A model generated the notes under the pieces. That model did not search any database. It saw nothing but the letters and a program-made list of their open reading frames with translations, and was not told the origin of the DNA. Shown here in pieces: positions 37,644 through 46,546 of a stretch of 64,000 bases of DNA; within the stretch, counting starts at the first letter, position 1; the number at the start of each line of letters is the position of its first letter. The stretch comes from Bradyrhizobium sp. SZCCHNS1050 (lineage in GTDB: Bacteria > Pseudomonadota > Alphaproteobacteria > Rhizobiales > Xanthobacteraceae). The DNA is taken from NCBI RefSeq assembly GCF_032484785.1, contig NZ_JAUETR010000002.1, forward strand, positions 1,054,001 to 1,118,000, given 5' to 3'. The position numbers and the translations under genes were made by a program.

Positions 37644-38717
37644 CTACGCCGTGCGCAGCGCGCCGTCTTCGCGCATCATCTCGACCAGCATGCCCTCGCG
37701 CAGGCCGCGATCGGCGACGCGCAGGCGCGGCAGCGGAAAGGACCGGCGGATGGCGTCGAGAATGGCGCAGCCCGCCAGAACGAGATCGGCGCGGTCGATG
37801 CTGATGCAATTGTTCTCGGCGCGCTCCTGGTAGCTCATCGCCAGCAGCCTGCCGATCGTCGTCGTGATGTCGGCGTCGTTGATCCAGATGCCATCGACCC
37901 GGCGCCGATCGTAGCGCGCGAGGTTGAGATGGATGCCCGCCAGCGTCGTCACGGTGCCGGAGGTTCCAAGCAGATGCATGCCGGCGAGATCGCCGCCGTT
38001 CTCGGCCGCGAACGGGCCAACATGCTCGGCCACGGCCTCGACCATGGCGGCATAGATCTCCGGCGTCACGTCACGGCCGCCGAACCGTTCGGCCAGCGTC
38101 ACGACCCCGAGCGGGATCGACATCCATGCCTTGATCCGCGGCTCGGCGTTGCGGTCGCCCGCATCGCGCTCGATCCGGACCAACTCGCTGGAGCCGCCGC
38201 CGATGTCGAACAGGATCGCCCCTCGCCCGCCGGGATCGAGCAGCGGCGCGCAGCCCTTGACGGCCAACGCCGCCTCGGTCTCGCGGTCGATCACCTCGAG
38301 CTCGATGCCGGTCTCCGCCGCAACCCGGCTGCGGAACCCCTCGGCATTGGCCGCAGCGCGGCAGGCCTCGGTCGCGATCAGCCGCAGGCGCCTGGCCTTC
38401 TTCGACTGGATCTTGTCCCGGCAGATGCTGAGCGCCGCGATGGCCCGATCCATCGCCGCGTCGCTGATGCAGCCGGTGGTCGAGATGCCCTCGCCCAGCC
38501 GGACAATGCGCGAGAAGGAGTCGACCACGCGGAAACTGTCGCCCGAAGGACAGGCGATCAGGAGCCGGCAATTGTTGGTTCCGAGGTCCAGGGCCGCGTA
38601 GACGCTGCTGCCATTGCTGGCGCAGGAAGGCGTCGCGACGTCCAGACCCGGACGCAAGCCGGGCTCCAAGTTCCCGCGCGGCGCGGGACTCTCCCGCAGC
38701 CGCGTGTCATTGATCAT
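37644..38717 (-). CDS. Ppx/GppA family phosphatase (exopolyphosphatase-like)
   Basis: 357 residues of the ASKHA fold: YAALDLGTNNCRLLIA (phosphate loop 1), the second loop AILFDIGGGSSELV, and HLLGTSGTVTTLAG. Family members hydrolyse polyphosphate or pppGpp; which one applies cannot be judged from sequence. The first 38 residues are not part of the core fold, so the true start may be later. Proximity to rlmE is conserved in many alphaproteobacteria (from memory, not checked). Confidence 0.85.
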   Translation of the reverse strand: MINDTRLRESPAPRGNLEPGLRPGLDVATPSCASNGSSVYAALDLGTNNCRLLIACPSGDSFRVVDSFSRIVRLGEGISTTGCISDAAMDRAIAALSICRDKIQSKKARRLRLIATEACRAAANAEGFRSRVAAETGIELEVIDRETEAALAVKGCAPLLDPGGRGAILFDIGGGSSELVRIERDAGDRNAEPRIKAWMSIPLGVVTLAERFGGRDVTPEIYAAMVEAVAEHVGPFAAENGGDLAGMHLLGTSGTVTTLAGIHLNLARYDRRRVDGIWINDADITTTIGRLLAMSYQERAENNCISIDRADLVLAGCAILDAIRRSFPLPRLRVADRGLREGMLVEMMREDGALRTA

Positions 38718-38917
38718 TCAAATGTCTTTCCGCTGGCCGAACCGGCCCAGATGGAAGTTCTCTTTCGTGAGACATTATCAGTGGATAGCGCCGGCGCAAC
38801 AGCCCCTCCATCAGGCGTGATGCACCATTCCTAATCAACCGTTGTCCGGCCGCGGGCGCTGCACTATCTGGGAACAGCCCGCATTTGCGACCAATTCAGC
38901 CCCTTGGGTCCTCATCC

Positions 38918-41293
38918 ATGCAAGATCACACCTCCCCGGCCTCCCTCGAAAACGCGATCGCGCTGCAGAAATTCGGCGTCGGGCAGCCGGTCCGGCGCAA
39001 GGAGGACGACACGCTGGTGCGCGGTCACGGCAAATATACCGACGATTTCAACCTGCCCGGCCAGGCCCATGCCTGGATCGTGCGCTCCAGCCACGCCCAC
39101 GGCATCATCAAGGGAATTGATACCGCGGCCGCAAAGGCGATGCCCGGCGTGCTCGGGGTGTGGACCGGCGCCGACCTCGCCGGAGCCAATTATGGTCCGT
39201 TCACCTGCGGCCTGCCGCTGAAGGGCCGGGACGGCTCGCCGCTGCTGCAGACCAACCGGCCGGCGCTCGCCACCGACAAGGTCCGCTTCGTCGGCGACCC
39301 CGTTGCGTTCGTAGTCGCGGAGACCGCGGCCCAGGCCCGCGACGCGGCCGAGGCGGTCGAGCTCGATATCGAGCCCCTGCCCGCGGTCACCAATGCCGAG
39401 GAAGCCGCCAAGCCCGGCGCGCCGCAGCTCTATGACCATATCCCCAACAACGTCGCGCTCGATTATCATTACGGCGACACGGCCAAGATCGAAGAGGCCT
39501 TCGCCAAGGCCGCGCACGTCACCAAGCTCGACATCGTCAACACCCGCGTCGCCGTGGTGTCGATGGAGCCGCGCGTCGCGCTCGCGGCGTTCGACGGCAA
39601 GACCGAGCGCTTCACCTTGCAGGTGCCGACCCAGGGCGTGTCCGGCAACAAGGCGACGCTGGCGAAGATTCTGAACGTCGCGCCGGACAAGGTCCGCATC
39701 CTCACCACCAATGTCGGTGGCTCCTTCGGGATGAAGAACGTCTCCTATCCCGAATATGTCTGCATCCTGCACGCCGCCAAACAGCTGGGCCGCCCCGTGA
39801 AATGGCGCGACGAGCGCACCACCGCCTTCCTGTCCGACAGCCAGGGCCGCGATCAGATCATCCATGGCGAGCTGGCGCTCGACGCCGACGGCCGGTTCCT
39901 CGCTGTGAGACTGTCCGGCTACGGCAATCTCGGCGCCTACATCATGGGCGTCGCACCGCTGCCGCTGTCGCTCAACACCGGCAAGAACCTCGCCAGCGTC
40001 TACAAGACGCCGCTGCTCGGCGTCGATATCAAGACCGTGCTGACCAACGTCACCCTGATGGGCGCCTATCGCGGCGCCGGCCGTCCCGAGGCCAACTACT
40101 TCATGGAGCGCTTGATCGACACCGCCGCGCGCGAGATGGGCATCGACCGTCTCACCATCCGCAAGCGCAACTTCATCAAGCCGAGCCAGATGCCGTTCCC
40201 GGCGGCGTCGGGCGTCACCTACGACTCCGGCGACTTCGCCGCGGTGTTCGAGAAGGCACTGCAGGTCTCCGACTACGCCGGCTTCGCCAAGCGCAAGCGC
40301 GAGAGCCGCAAGAACGGCAAGCTGCGCGGCATCGCGGTCGGCTCTTATCTCGAAGTGACCGCGCCGCCCTCGGGCGAGCTCGGCAAGATCACCTTCGACG
40401 CCGATGGCGGCGTGACCCTGACGACCGGCACGCTGGACTACGGCCAAGGCCACGCGACTCCGTTCTCGCAGGTCTTGTCGGCGCAACTCGGCGTGCCGTT
40501 CGAGAAGATCAGGCTGGAGCAGAGCGATTCCGATCTCGTGCGGTTCGGCAACGGCACCGGCGGCTCGCGCTCGATCACCGCGACCGGCCAGGCCATCGTC
40601 GAGTCCTCACAGCTCGTCATTGCCAAGGGCAAGCAGGCCGCCGCGCATCTGCTCGAAGCCTCGGAAGCCGACATCGAGTTCGCGGGCGGCCAGTTCACCA
40701 TCGCCGGCACCGATCGCAGCATCGACATCATGGAGCTGGCGCGCCGCCTGCGCGAGGGCAAGATGCCCGACGGCGTGCCAGCCTCGCTCGACGTCGACCA
40801 CAACTCGACAGTAACGGAATCGACGTTCCCCAATGGTTGTCATGTCTGCGAGGTCGAGATCGAACCGGACACCGGCGTCGCGCAGATCGTCGCCTACACC
40901 GCGATCAACGATTTCGGCACGGTGATCAACCCGATGATCGTCGCCGGCCAGCTCCATGGTGGCGTCGCCCAGGGCATCGGCCAGGCGCTGATGGAGCATC
41001 TACGCTACGACGAGAGCGGCCAGCCGATCACGGGATCTCTGATGGACTACGCGCTGCCGCGCGCCTCCGACGTGCCGATGATGACGGTCGACAACCATCC
41101 GGTGCCGGCGAAGTCCAACCCGCTCGGCACCAAGGGCTGCGGCGAAGCCGGCTGCGCCGGCTCGATGGCATCCGTGATCAACGCGGTGATCGACGCACTG
41201 TCCGACTACGGCGTGAAGCATCTCGACATGCCGCTGACCACCGAAAAGCTCTGGCGCGCGATCCAGGACGGCAAGGCGAGGACCGCGGCGTAG
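38918..41293 (+). CDS. Form-II CoxL-like molybdopterin-binding hydroxylase, large subunit
   Basis: 791 residues from ATG 38918. Xanthine dehydrogenase/CO dehydrogenase large-subunit family: GQPVRRKEDDTLVRGHGKYT at the start, GGSFGMKN, and the active-site loop AYRGAGRPEA. AYRGAGR is the signature of form II CoxL proteins, whereas true aerobic CO dehydrogenase has AYXCSFR, so CO oxidation is unlikely. C-terminal GTKGCGEAGCAGS contains the usual catalytic Glu. The FAD and iron-sulfur subunits that normally accompany it are not adjacent. The substrate is probably a heterocycle or aldehyde. Confidence 0.87.
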   Translation: MQDHTSPASLENAIALQKFGVGQPVRRKEDDTLVRGHGKYTDDFNLPGQAHAWIVRSSHAHGIIKGIDTAAAKAMPGVLGVWTGADLAGANYGPFTCGLPLKGRDGSPLLQTNRPALATDKVRFVGDPVAFVVAETAAQARDAAEAVELDIEPLPAVTNAEEAAKPGAPQLYDHIPNNVALDYHYGDTAKIEEAFAKAAHVTKLDIVNTRVAVVSMEPRVALAAFDGKTERFTLQVPTQGVSGNKATLAKILNVAPDKVRILTTNVGGSFGMKNVSYPEYVCILHAAKQLGRPVKWRDERTTAFLSDSQGRDQIIHGELALDADGRFLAVRLSGYGNLGAYIMGVAPLPLSLNTGKNLASVYKTPLLGVDIKTVLTNVTLMGAYRGAGRPEANYFMERLIDTAAREMGIDRLTIRKRNFIKPSQMPFPAASGVTYDSGDFAAVFEKALQVSDYAGFAKRKRESRKNGKLRGIAVGSYLEVTAPPSGELGKITFDADGGVTLTTGTLDYGQGHATPFSQVLSAQLGVPFEKIRLEQSDSDLVRFGNGTGGSRSITATGQAIVESSQLVIAKGKQAAAHLLEASEADIEFAGGQFTIAGTDRSIDIMELARRLREGKMPDGVPASLDVDHNSTVTESTFPNGCHVCEVEIEPDTGVAQIVAYTAINDFGTVINPMIVAGQLHGGVAQGIGQALMEHLRYDESGQPITGSLMDYALPRASDVPMMTVDNHPVPAKSNPLGTKGCGEAGCAGSMASVINAVIDALSDYGVKHLDMPLTTEKLWRAIQDGKARTAA

Positions 41294-41667
41294 CCGCTTC
41301 GCTCGCGATGAGGCGAAAACTCTCATTGCCAAACGAAAAGCCCGTAGCCCGCATGCGGGGTCTCACGGGCTGTATCGGTGAACCCGGATGTCGCTCCCGC
41401 CTGCACCCGCTGGGCGCCGGCGTGCGCGCATCCGGGCTACGGACTGTCGAGATTGGGCCGCGGGTCCTCTCCACGTCATTGCGAGCGTAGCGCGTAGCGA
41501 AGCAATCCAGACTGCCTCCACGGCAACACTCTGGATTGCTTCGCTGCGCTCGCAATGACGGGAGTGTGGGGCAAGCAGCGTACCCAGAACTTCGCCGTCA
41601 TCGTCCGCGCAGGCGGAGCATGACAGCTGTCTTTTGGATGCCGCGTGCCTCTTGCCAAGTCCGTCCG
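41294..41667. other. Intergenic region with one palindromic repeat
   Basis: 374 nt between convergent genes. It contains the repeat unit at 41474-41560 and, before it, a stretch rich in CCCGGATG and CCGGGCTACGG, itself weakly palindromic. No gene seen. Confidence 0.6.
41474..41560. repeat. Palindromic intergenic repeat, CATTGCGAGCG family
   Basis: CGTCATTGCGAGCGTAGCGC and AAGCAATCCAGA, mirrored by TCTGGATTGCTTCGCTGCGC and TCGCAATGACG. The left arm carries an insertion relative to the unit at 17187. Confidence 0.85.
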
Positions 41668-42468
41668 CTAGGCGGCCGCCTGCGCGCGCGGCTGATAGAT
41701 CGCCACGTGATGGCAATGCGCGAGTGGGCGGTCGCCATTGGCGACCACCAGCGCATCGATCTCGACGAAGCGGTGGCCCTTCTTCTCGTAGTTCGCGACC
41801 ACCCGGCCACGCGCCGTGATCTCCTCGGCTTCTGCAATCGCCGACAGCAATTGCATTCGGCTGCCGACGTGAATCCAGGGGCCGAGGACGACATTGTCGA
41901 CCAGCAGCCGGTTCATCACCCTCTGCAACATGCCCGGGTGACCAAGCCGCTCGTTTGCATAGATCGGATCGCGCTCGCGAATCTCAGAGAGATAGGCGGT
42001 GGCCGCCTGCCCTGGCCACGCGCGTGCCGCCGTGCCGAGCCAGCTGCCGACAGCGAACGACTCCGCGCTGACGAGCGGCCGCACCGCCGCGGCTGGAACC
42101 TCTCGATATTCGGCCAGAGCGATGTCGGGCGCTGACGCGGGCAGCGACGCGGAACCGGTGGCGCAGATCTCACCTTTACTCACGACCTCCAGGCTGAGCC
42201 CGTCGCCGACCTCCTCCGCCCTGACCTCGGCGATCTCGCCGTCATAGACCGGCTTGGTGAACCGCGCCTCGATCAGCCCGCGCTCCAGGAATGCCCGGCC
42301 CCAGCGCACAACCGGCTGATGCAGCATATAGGCCAGCACTTCGACGCCGGGCACGAGGCCGCCCGCGAAGCCGAACCGGCGCGCCACGCTGTCATCGTGC
42401 ATCTTGTTCTCGGACTGCTTGGCCGTGTTGAACGCCTCGACCGCATAGGTCGCGATTCCGTCTGCCAT
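41668..42468 (-). CDS. Hotdog-fold (MaoC-like) protein
   Basis: 266 residues from ATG 42468. N-terminal half VEAFNTAKQSENKMHDDSVA and FGFAGGLVPGVEVLAYMLH has the look of the hotdog helix of MaoC dehydratases; a second hotdog-like half follows (LLVDNVVLGPWIHVGSRMQL). The catalytic Asp/His hydratase motif is not clear. It may act on acyl-CoA or be non-catalytic. Divergent from the DUF188 gene. Confidence 0.6.
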   Translation of the reverse strand: MADGIATYAVEAFNTAKQSENKMHDDSVARRFGFAGGLVPGVEVLAYMLHQPVVRWGRAFLERGLIEARFTKPVYDGEIAEVRAEEVGDGLSLEVVSKGEICATGSASLPASAPDIALAEYREVPAAAVRPLVSAESFAVGSWLGTAARAWPGQAATAYLSEIRERDPIYANERLGHPGMLQRVMNRLLVDNVVLGPWIHVGSRMQLLSAIAEAEEITARGRVVANYEKKGHRFVEIDALVVANGDRPLAHCHHVAIYQPRAQAAA

Positions 42469-42593
42469 CCTTGCCTCCCTTTGACCCTTTTCGGGCGATG
42501 GTAACGGCCGGAAAGGTCCTGGCAAGGCCAGCGTTTGGCTCGCAATTTGGCTGGCGATGGGGTACCAACCGGCCACCCCCAGCAGAACGCCAG

Positions 42594-43097
42594 ATGACGA
42601 CCGAAACCGCCGAGCTCGCCCCTGTCACGATCTATGTCGACGCCGACGCCTGTCCGGTGAAGGACGAGATCTATCGCGTCGCGATCCGCCACGGCCTGCC
42701 AGTGATCGTGGTCGCGGGCGGCTTCATCCGCGTGCCCGAGGATCCCCTGATCACGCGCGTGGCGGCGGGCAGCGGCATGGATGCCGCGGACGACTGGATC
42801 GCAGAGCGCGCCGGCGCCGACGACGTCGTCATCACAGCGGACATTCCGCGGGCGAGCCGCTGCGTCAAGGCCGGCAGCGCGGTGATCGCGCCGAACGGCA
42901 AGGCGTTCACCGAGGAGTCGATCGGCATGACGCTCGCCGTGCGCAACCTCATGACCGATCTGCGCTCGTCCGGCGAGGTCACCGGCGGGCCGCGCTCGTT
43001 CACGCCGCGCGACCGCTCCACCTTCCTCTCCACCCTCGATCAGACCATCCGCCGCATGCAGCGCCAGCGCGCCGCGCGGATGCAGCAGCAAGGCTAG
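42594..43097 (+). CDS. YaiI/YqxD family protein (DUF188)
   Basis: 167 residues from ATG 42594; the frame open to 42471 would cover the divergent promoter. Pattern TIYVDADACPVKDEIYRVA, IVVAGGFIRVP, DVVITADIPRA and GKAFTEESIGMTLAVRNLM marks the family, a PIN-like nuclease fold with acidic residues. No enzymatic role has been firmly established. Followed after 4 nt by the ABC-F gene, so co-transcription is likely. Confidence 0.88.
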   Translation: MTTETAELAPVTIYVDADACPVKDEIYRVAIRHGLPVIVVAGGFIRVPEDPLITRVAAGSGMDAADDWIAERAGADDVVITADIPRASRCVKAGSAVIAPNGKAFTEESIGMTLAVRNLMTDLRSSGEVTGGPRSFTPRDRSTFLSTLDQTIRRMQRQRAARMQQQG

Positions 43098-43101
43098 ACC
43101 C

Positions 43102-44913
43102 ATGGCGCCGCCTCTCATCCAACTCAAGGACATCCGCCTGACCTTCGGCGGCACCGCCCTGCTGCAGGGCGTCGAGCTGTCGGTCTCGCCGGGCGAACGC
43201 GTCTGCCTGATCGGCCGCAACGGCTCCGGCAAATCGACGCTGCTCAAGATCGCCGCCGGCCTCGTCGAGTGCGACAGCGGCACGCGCTTCGTGCAGCCGG
43301 GCGCCACCGTGCGCTACCTGCCGCAGGAGCCGGACTTCTCCGGCCATGCCACCACGCTGTCCTATGTCGAGGCCGGGCTCGGTCCCGGCGACGATCACTA
43401 TCAGGCGCGCTATCTCGTCGAGCAGCTCGGCCTCACCGGCGAGGAAGATCCGGCGCATGTTTCCGGCGGCGAGGCGCGCCGCGCGGCGTTGGCGCGCGTG
43501 CTCGCGCCCAACCCCGACATCCTGCTCTTGGACGAGCCGACCAACCATCTCGACCTGACCACGATCGAATGGCTGGAGAACGAGCTCGACGGCCGAAGCT
43601 CGGCGCTGGTGCTGATCAGTCACGATCGCCGTTTCCTCACCAATCTGTCGCGCGCGACCGCCTGGCTCGACCGCGGCCAGATCAAGCAGATCGACCGCGG
43701 CTTTGCGGCGTTCGAGGCGTGGCGCGACGAGGTGCTGGCGGAAGAAGAGCGCGAGCAGCACAAGCTCGACCGCAAGATCGTCAACGAAGAGCACTGGCTG
43801 CGCTACGGCGTCTCCGGCCGCCGCAAGCGCAACGTCAAGCGGCTCGCCAACCTGCATGCGCTGCGCCAGCAGCGCCGCGACTATCGCGGCACGGCGGGCG
43901 CCGCCAACCTCGCCGCGGCCGAGGCCGACAAGTCCGGCAAGCTGGTGATCGAAGCGAAGGGCGCTTCGAAGAGCTTTGGTGATCGCAAGATCGTCGACAA
44001 CTTCTCCATCCGCATCCAGCGCGGCGACCGCATCGGCATCGTCGGCCCGAACGGCGCCGGCAAGACCACGCTGGTCAACCTGCTCACCGGCGGCAGCGAG
44101 CCGGACAGCGGCAGCATCCGGCTCGGCGTCAATCTGGAGACGGCGACGCTCGACCAGCACCGCGAGAGCCTCGATCCCCGGACGACGCTCGCCGAAGCGC
44201 TGACCGGCGGCCGCGGCGATCACGTCATGGTGGCCGGCAAGCCGAAGCACGTCGTCGGCTACATGGAGGACTTCCTGTTCTCGCGCGAGCAGATGCGCAC
44301 GCCGCTCGAAGTGCTCTCCGGCGGCGAGCGCGGCCGGCTGATGCTGGCGCGCGCGCTGGCCAAGCCATCGAACCTGCTGGTGCTGGACGAGCCGACCAAC
44401 GATCTCGACCTGGAGACACTCGATGTGCTCGAGGACATGCTCGGCGACTACGAGGGCACGGTGATCCTGATCAGCCACGACCGCGACTTCCTCGATCGCG
44501 TGGTCACCTCGGTGATCGTCCCCGAGGGCAACGGCAAATGGCAGGAATACGCCGGCGGCTACAGCGACATGCTGGCGCAACGCGGCGCCGACCTAAAGCG
44601 CCAGCATGCCAAGGCGGCTGAGGAGAAGAAGGAAACCAAGCACGCGGCCACGGCGCCTGCGAGCGCGCCGAAGCGCAAGCTCTCCTTCAACGAGAAGCAC
44701 GCGCTGGAGACCTTGCCGAAGACGATCGCCAAGCTGCAAGCCGAGATCGCCAAGCAGCAGGCCGTGCTCGCCGACCCCGCGCTGTATGCGAAAGACCGCA
44801 AGAAATTCGACGCCGCCTCCCTCGCGATCGCCACTGCGCAAGCCGAGCTCACCGCCGCCGAGGACCGCTGGCTCGAGCTCGAAGTGCTGCGCGAGGAGAT
44901 CGAGGGCGCGTAA
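43102..44913 (+). CDS. ABC-F family ATPase (Uup-like)
   Basis: 603 residues, two ABC domains in one chain without membrane segments. First domain: Walker A GRNGSGKSTL, signature VSGGEARRAALA, Walker B LLLDEPTNHLDL. Second domain: GPNGAGKTTL, LSGGERGRLMLA, LVLDEPTNDLDL. Inter-domain linker and a C-terminal coiled coil (KLQAEIAKQQAVLADPALY) fit Uup rather than EttA. ABC-F proteins act on ribosomes; Uup also affects transposon excision in E. coli. Coupled with the DUF188 gene. Confidence 0.92.
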   Translation: MAPPLIQLKDIRLTFGGTALLQGVELSVSPGERVCLIGRNGSGKSTLLKIAAGLVECDSGTRFVQPGATVRYLPQEPDFSGHATTLSYVEAGLGPGDDHYQARYLVEQLGLTGEEDPAHVSGGEARRAALARVLAPNPDILLLDEPTNHLDLTTIEWLENELDGRSSALVLISHDRRFLTNLSRATAWLDRGQIKQIDRGFAAFEAWRDEVLAEEEREQHKLDRKIVNEEHWLRYGVSGRRKRNVKRLANLHALRQQRRDYRGTAGAANLAAAEADKSGKLVIEAKGASKSFGDRKIVDNFSIRIQRGDRIGIVGPNGAGKTTLVNLLTGGSEPDSGSIRLGVNLETATLDQHRESLDPRTTLAEALTGGRGDHVMVAGKPKHVVGYMEDFLFSREQMRTPLEVLSGGERGRLMLARALAKPSNLLVLDEPTNDLDLETLDVLEDMLGDYEGTVILISHDRDFLDRVVTSVIVPEGNGKWQEYAGGYSDMLAQRGADLKRQHAKAAEEKKETKHAATAPASAPKRKLSFNEKHALETLPKTIAKLQAEIAKQQAVLADPALYAKDRKKFDAASLAIATAQAELTAAEDRWLELEVLREEIEGA

Positions 44914-44931
44914 CGTTCATCGAAATCACTT

Positions 44932-45012
44932 CGTCATTGCGAGCGACGTGAAACAATCCGGGGCTGCAGCCGGACTCTGGATTGCTTCGTCGCTTCGCTC
45001 CTCGCAATGACG
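44932..45012. repeat. Palindromic intergenic repeat, CATTGCGAGCG family
   Basis: CGTCATTGCGAGCGACGTGA on the left, CGCTTCGCTCCTCGCAATGA on the right; shorter and more diverged than the others. Lies in the 118-nt gap between the ABC-F gene and the PLP-enzyme gene. Confidence 0.8.
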
Positions 45013-45031
45013 GCAACATGGAGTAAATGAC

Positions 45032-46111
45032 ATGACCACCCCGCTCGCCGCCAGGATCGCCCGGGAGTACGGCACGCCCTGTGCCGTCATCGACATGGAC
45101 AGGGTCGAGCGCAACATCGCGCGCATTCAGGCCCAGTGCGAGGCCGCGGGCGTCGCCAACCGGCCGCACATCAAGACGCACAAGAGCCCGGTGCTCGCGA
45201 AGCTGCAGATCGAGGCGGGCGCGCAAGGCATCACCTGCCAGAAGATCGGCGAGGCTGAGATCATGGCGGGTGCCGGCATCGACAATATCCTGATCAGCTA
45301 CAACCTGATCGGCGAGGAGAAGATGGCACGCCTCGCCGCGCTGCAAGCCAAGGCCGACATGACGGTCGCCGCCGACAACGCGACCGTGATCGCCGGCCTG
45401 CCGCAGGCGGCAAAACAATCCGGCCGCACGCTCTCGGTCGTGGTCGAATGCGACACTGGGCGCAAGCGCGCCGGCGTCGAGACGCCGACGGAAGCGATCC
45501 AGCTCGCGCGCCAGATCGCAGCGTCAGACGGCCTGCGCTTCGCCGGCTTCATGCTGTATCCGACCGAGACCGGCTGGGACGAGGCGCAGCGGTTCTATGA
45601 CGAGGCGCTGGCCGGCGTCCGCGCCGACGGGCTGGACGCGGCCATCGTCTCGACCGGCGGCTCGCCCAACCTGAAGAATCTCGGCAAGCTCAAGGGCGCC
45701 ACCGAGCATCGGCCCGGCACCTACATCTACAACGACCGCATGCAGGTCGCCGCCGGTGTCGCGACCTGGGACGACTGCGCGCTGCACATCTATTCGACCG
45801 TCGTCAGCCGCGCCGCACCGGAGCGCGGTATCCTCGACGCCGGCTCTAAGACGCTGACGACGGATACCGGCGGCCTCGACGGCCACGGACTGATCCTGGA
45901 GCACCCGGAAGCGAAGATCGCGCGCTTCGCCGAGGAGCACGGCTTCCTCGACCTGTCGCGCAGCAATACCCGTCCCAATGTCGGCGACGTCGTGCGCATC
46001 ATCCCCAACCACGTCTGCGTCGTCGTCAACATGATGGACGAGGTCGTCATGGTCCGCGGCGAGGAGATCCTGGGCACGCTGCCGGTCGCCGCCCGCGGCA
46101 AGCTGCTGTAG
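45032..46111 (+). CDS. D-threonine aldolase/D-serine dehydratase-like PLP enzyme (fold type III)
   Basis: 359 residues. N-terminal alanine-racemase-like barrel: TPCAVIDMDRVERNIARIQ, PLP Lys in RPHIKTHKSP, and VVVECDTGRKRAG. C-terminal metal-binding motif around IPNHVCVVVNMMDEV (His and Cys), as in D-threonine aldolase and DSD1-type D-serine dehydratase. Either retro-aldol cleavage of a D-3-hydroxyamino acid or D-serine deamination is possible. Stands alone between two repeat units. Confidence 0.85.
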   Translation: MTTPLAARIAREYGTPCAVIDMDRVERNIARIQAQCEAAGVANRPHIKTHKSPVLAKLQIEAGAQGITCQKIGEAEIMAGAGIDNILISYNLIGEEKMARLAALQAKADMTVAADNATVIAGLPQAAKQSGRTLSVVVECDTGRKRAGVETPTEAIQLARQIAASDGLRFAGFMLYPTETGWDEAQRFYDEALAGVRADGLDAAIVSTGGSPNLKNLGKLKGATEHRPGTYIYNDRMQVAAGVATWDDCALHIYSTVVSRAAPERGILDAGSKTLTTDTGGLDGHGLILEHPEAKIARFAEEHGFLDLSRSNTRPNVGDVVRIIPNHVCVVVNMMDEVVMVRGEEILGTLPVAARGKLL

Positions 46112-46129
46112 GGCGAAACTCTCTCGCAG

Positions 46130-46230
46130 CGTCATTCCGGGGCAGCCGCACTAGCGGCTGAGCCCGGAATCCATACGCCCGATCGTGGTTATGGATTCCG
46201 GGCTCGCCCTCCGGGCGCCCCGGAATGACG
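46130..46230. repeat. Palindromic intergenic repeat, CATTCCGGGGC family
   Basis: CGTCATTCCGGGGCAGCCGC and AGCCCGGAATCCAT, mirrored by ATGGATTCCGGGCT and GCGCCCCGGAATGACG. Lies between the convergent PLP-enzyme gene and the small hypothetical gene. Confidence 0.85.
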
Positions 46231-46255
46231 ACGGTGTTTGTGGCCGCCCGCTCGG

Positions 46256-46546
46256 CTATTCACTGCAGCTGTTCCGCCAATCTTCCATGGAATCGTAGAT
46301 GACGGCCTCGGGCCAGCGAGGATCAAGCTCGCGGCGCCGTGTCCACGTCAAATGGACTTGAGCCACGCAGCCTCCCCCGAGCGCTACAAGAACGTCGTCG
46401 CAGTCCTCGCGTCGGGCGACGATCCTGAGGGACCGATTAGCCAGCGCATGATTGGGACCTACTTCGCGCGCAAGTTCTTCTTCGAACGCGGCGCGGAGCT
46501 GATCGTCCGTCATCCAAGACCAGGGCTCGGGAAGCTGGTCAGACAT
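46256..46546 (-). CDS. Small protein of unknown function
   Basis: 96 residues from ATG 46546 (46567 is also open). No signal or membrane segment. Acidic N-terminal half (WMTDDQLRAAFEEELAREVG), then LRIVARREDCDDVLVALGGG, ending WPEAVIYDSMEDWRNSCSE. No family recognised. It overlaps the end of the flavoprotein gene by 8 nt on the same strand, so it is probably translated from the same mRNA. Confidence 0.55.
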   Translation of the reverse strand: MSDQLPEPWSWMTDDQLRAAFEEELAREVGPNHALANRSLRIVARREDCDDVLVALGGGCVAQVHLTWTRRRELDPRWPEAVIYDSMEDWRNSCSE

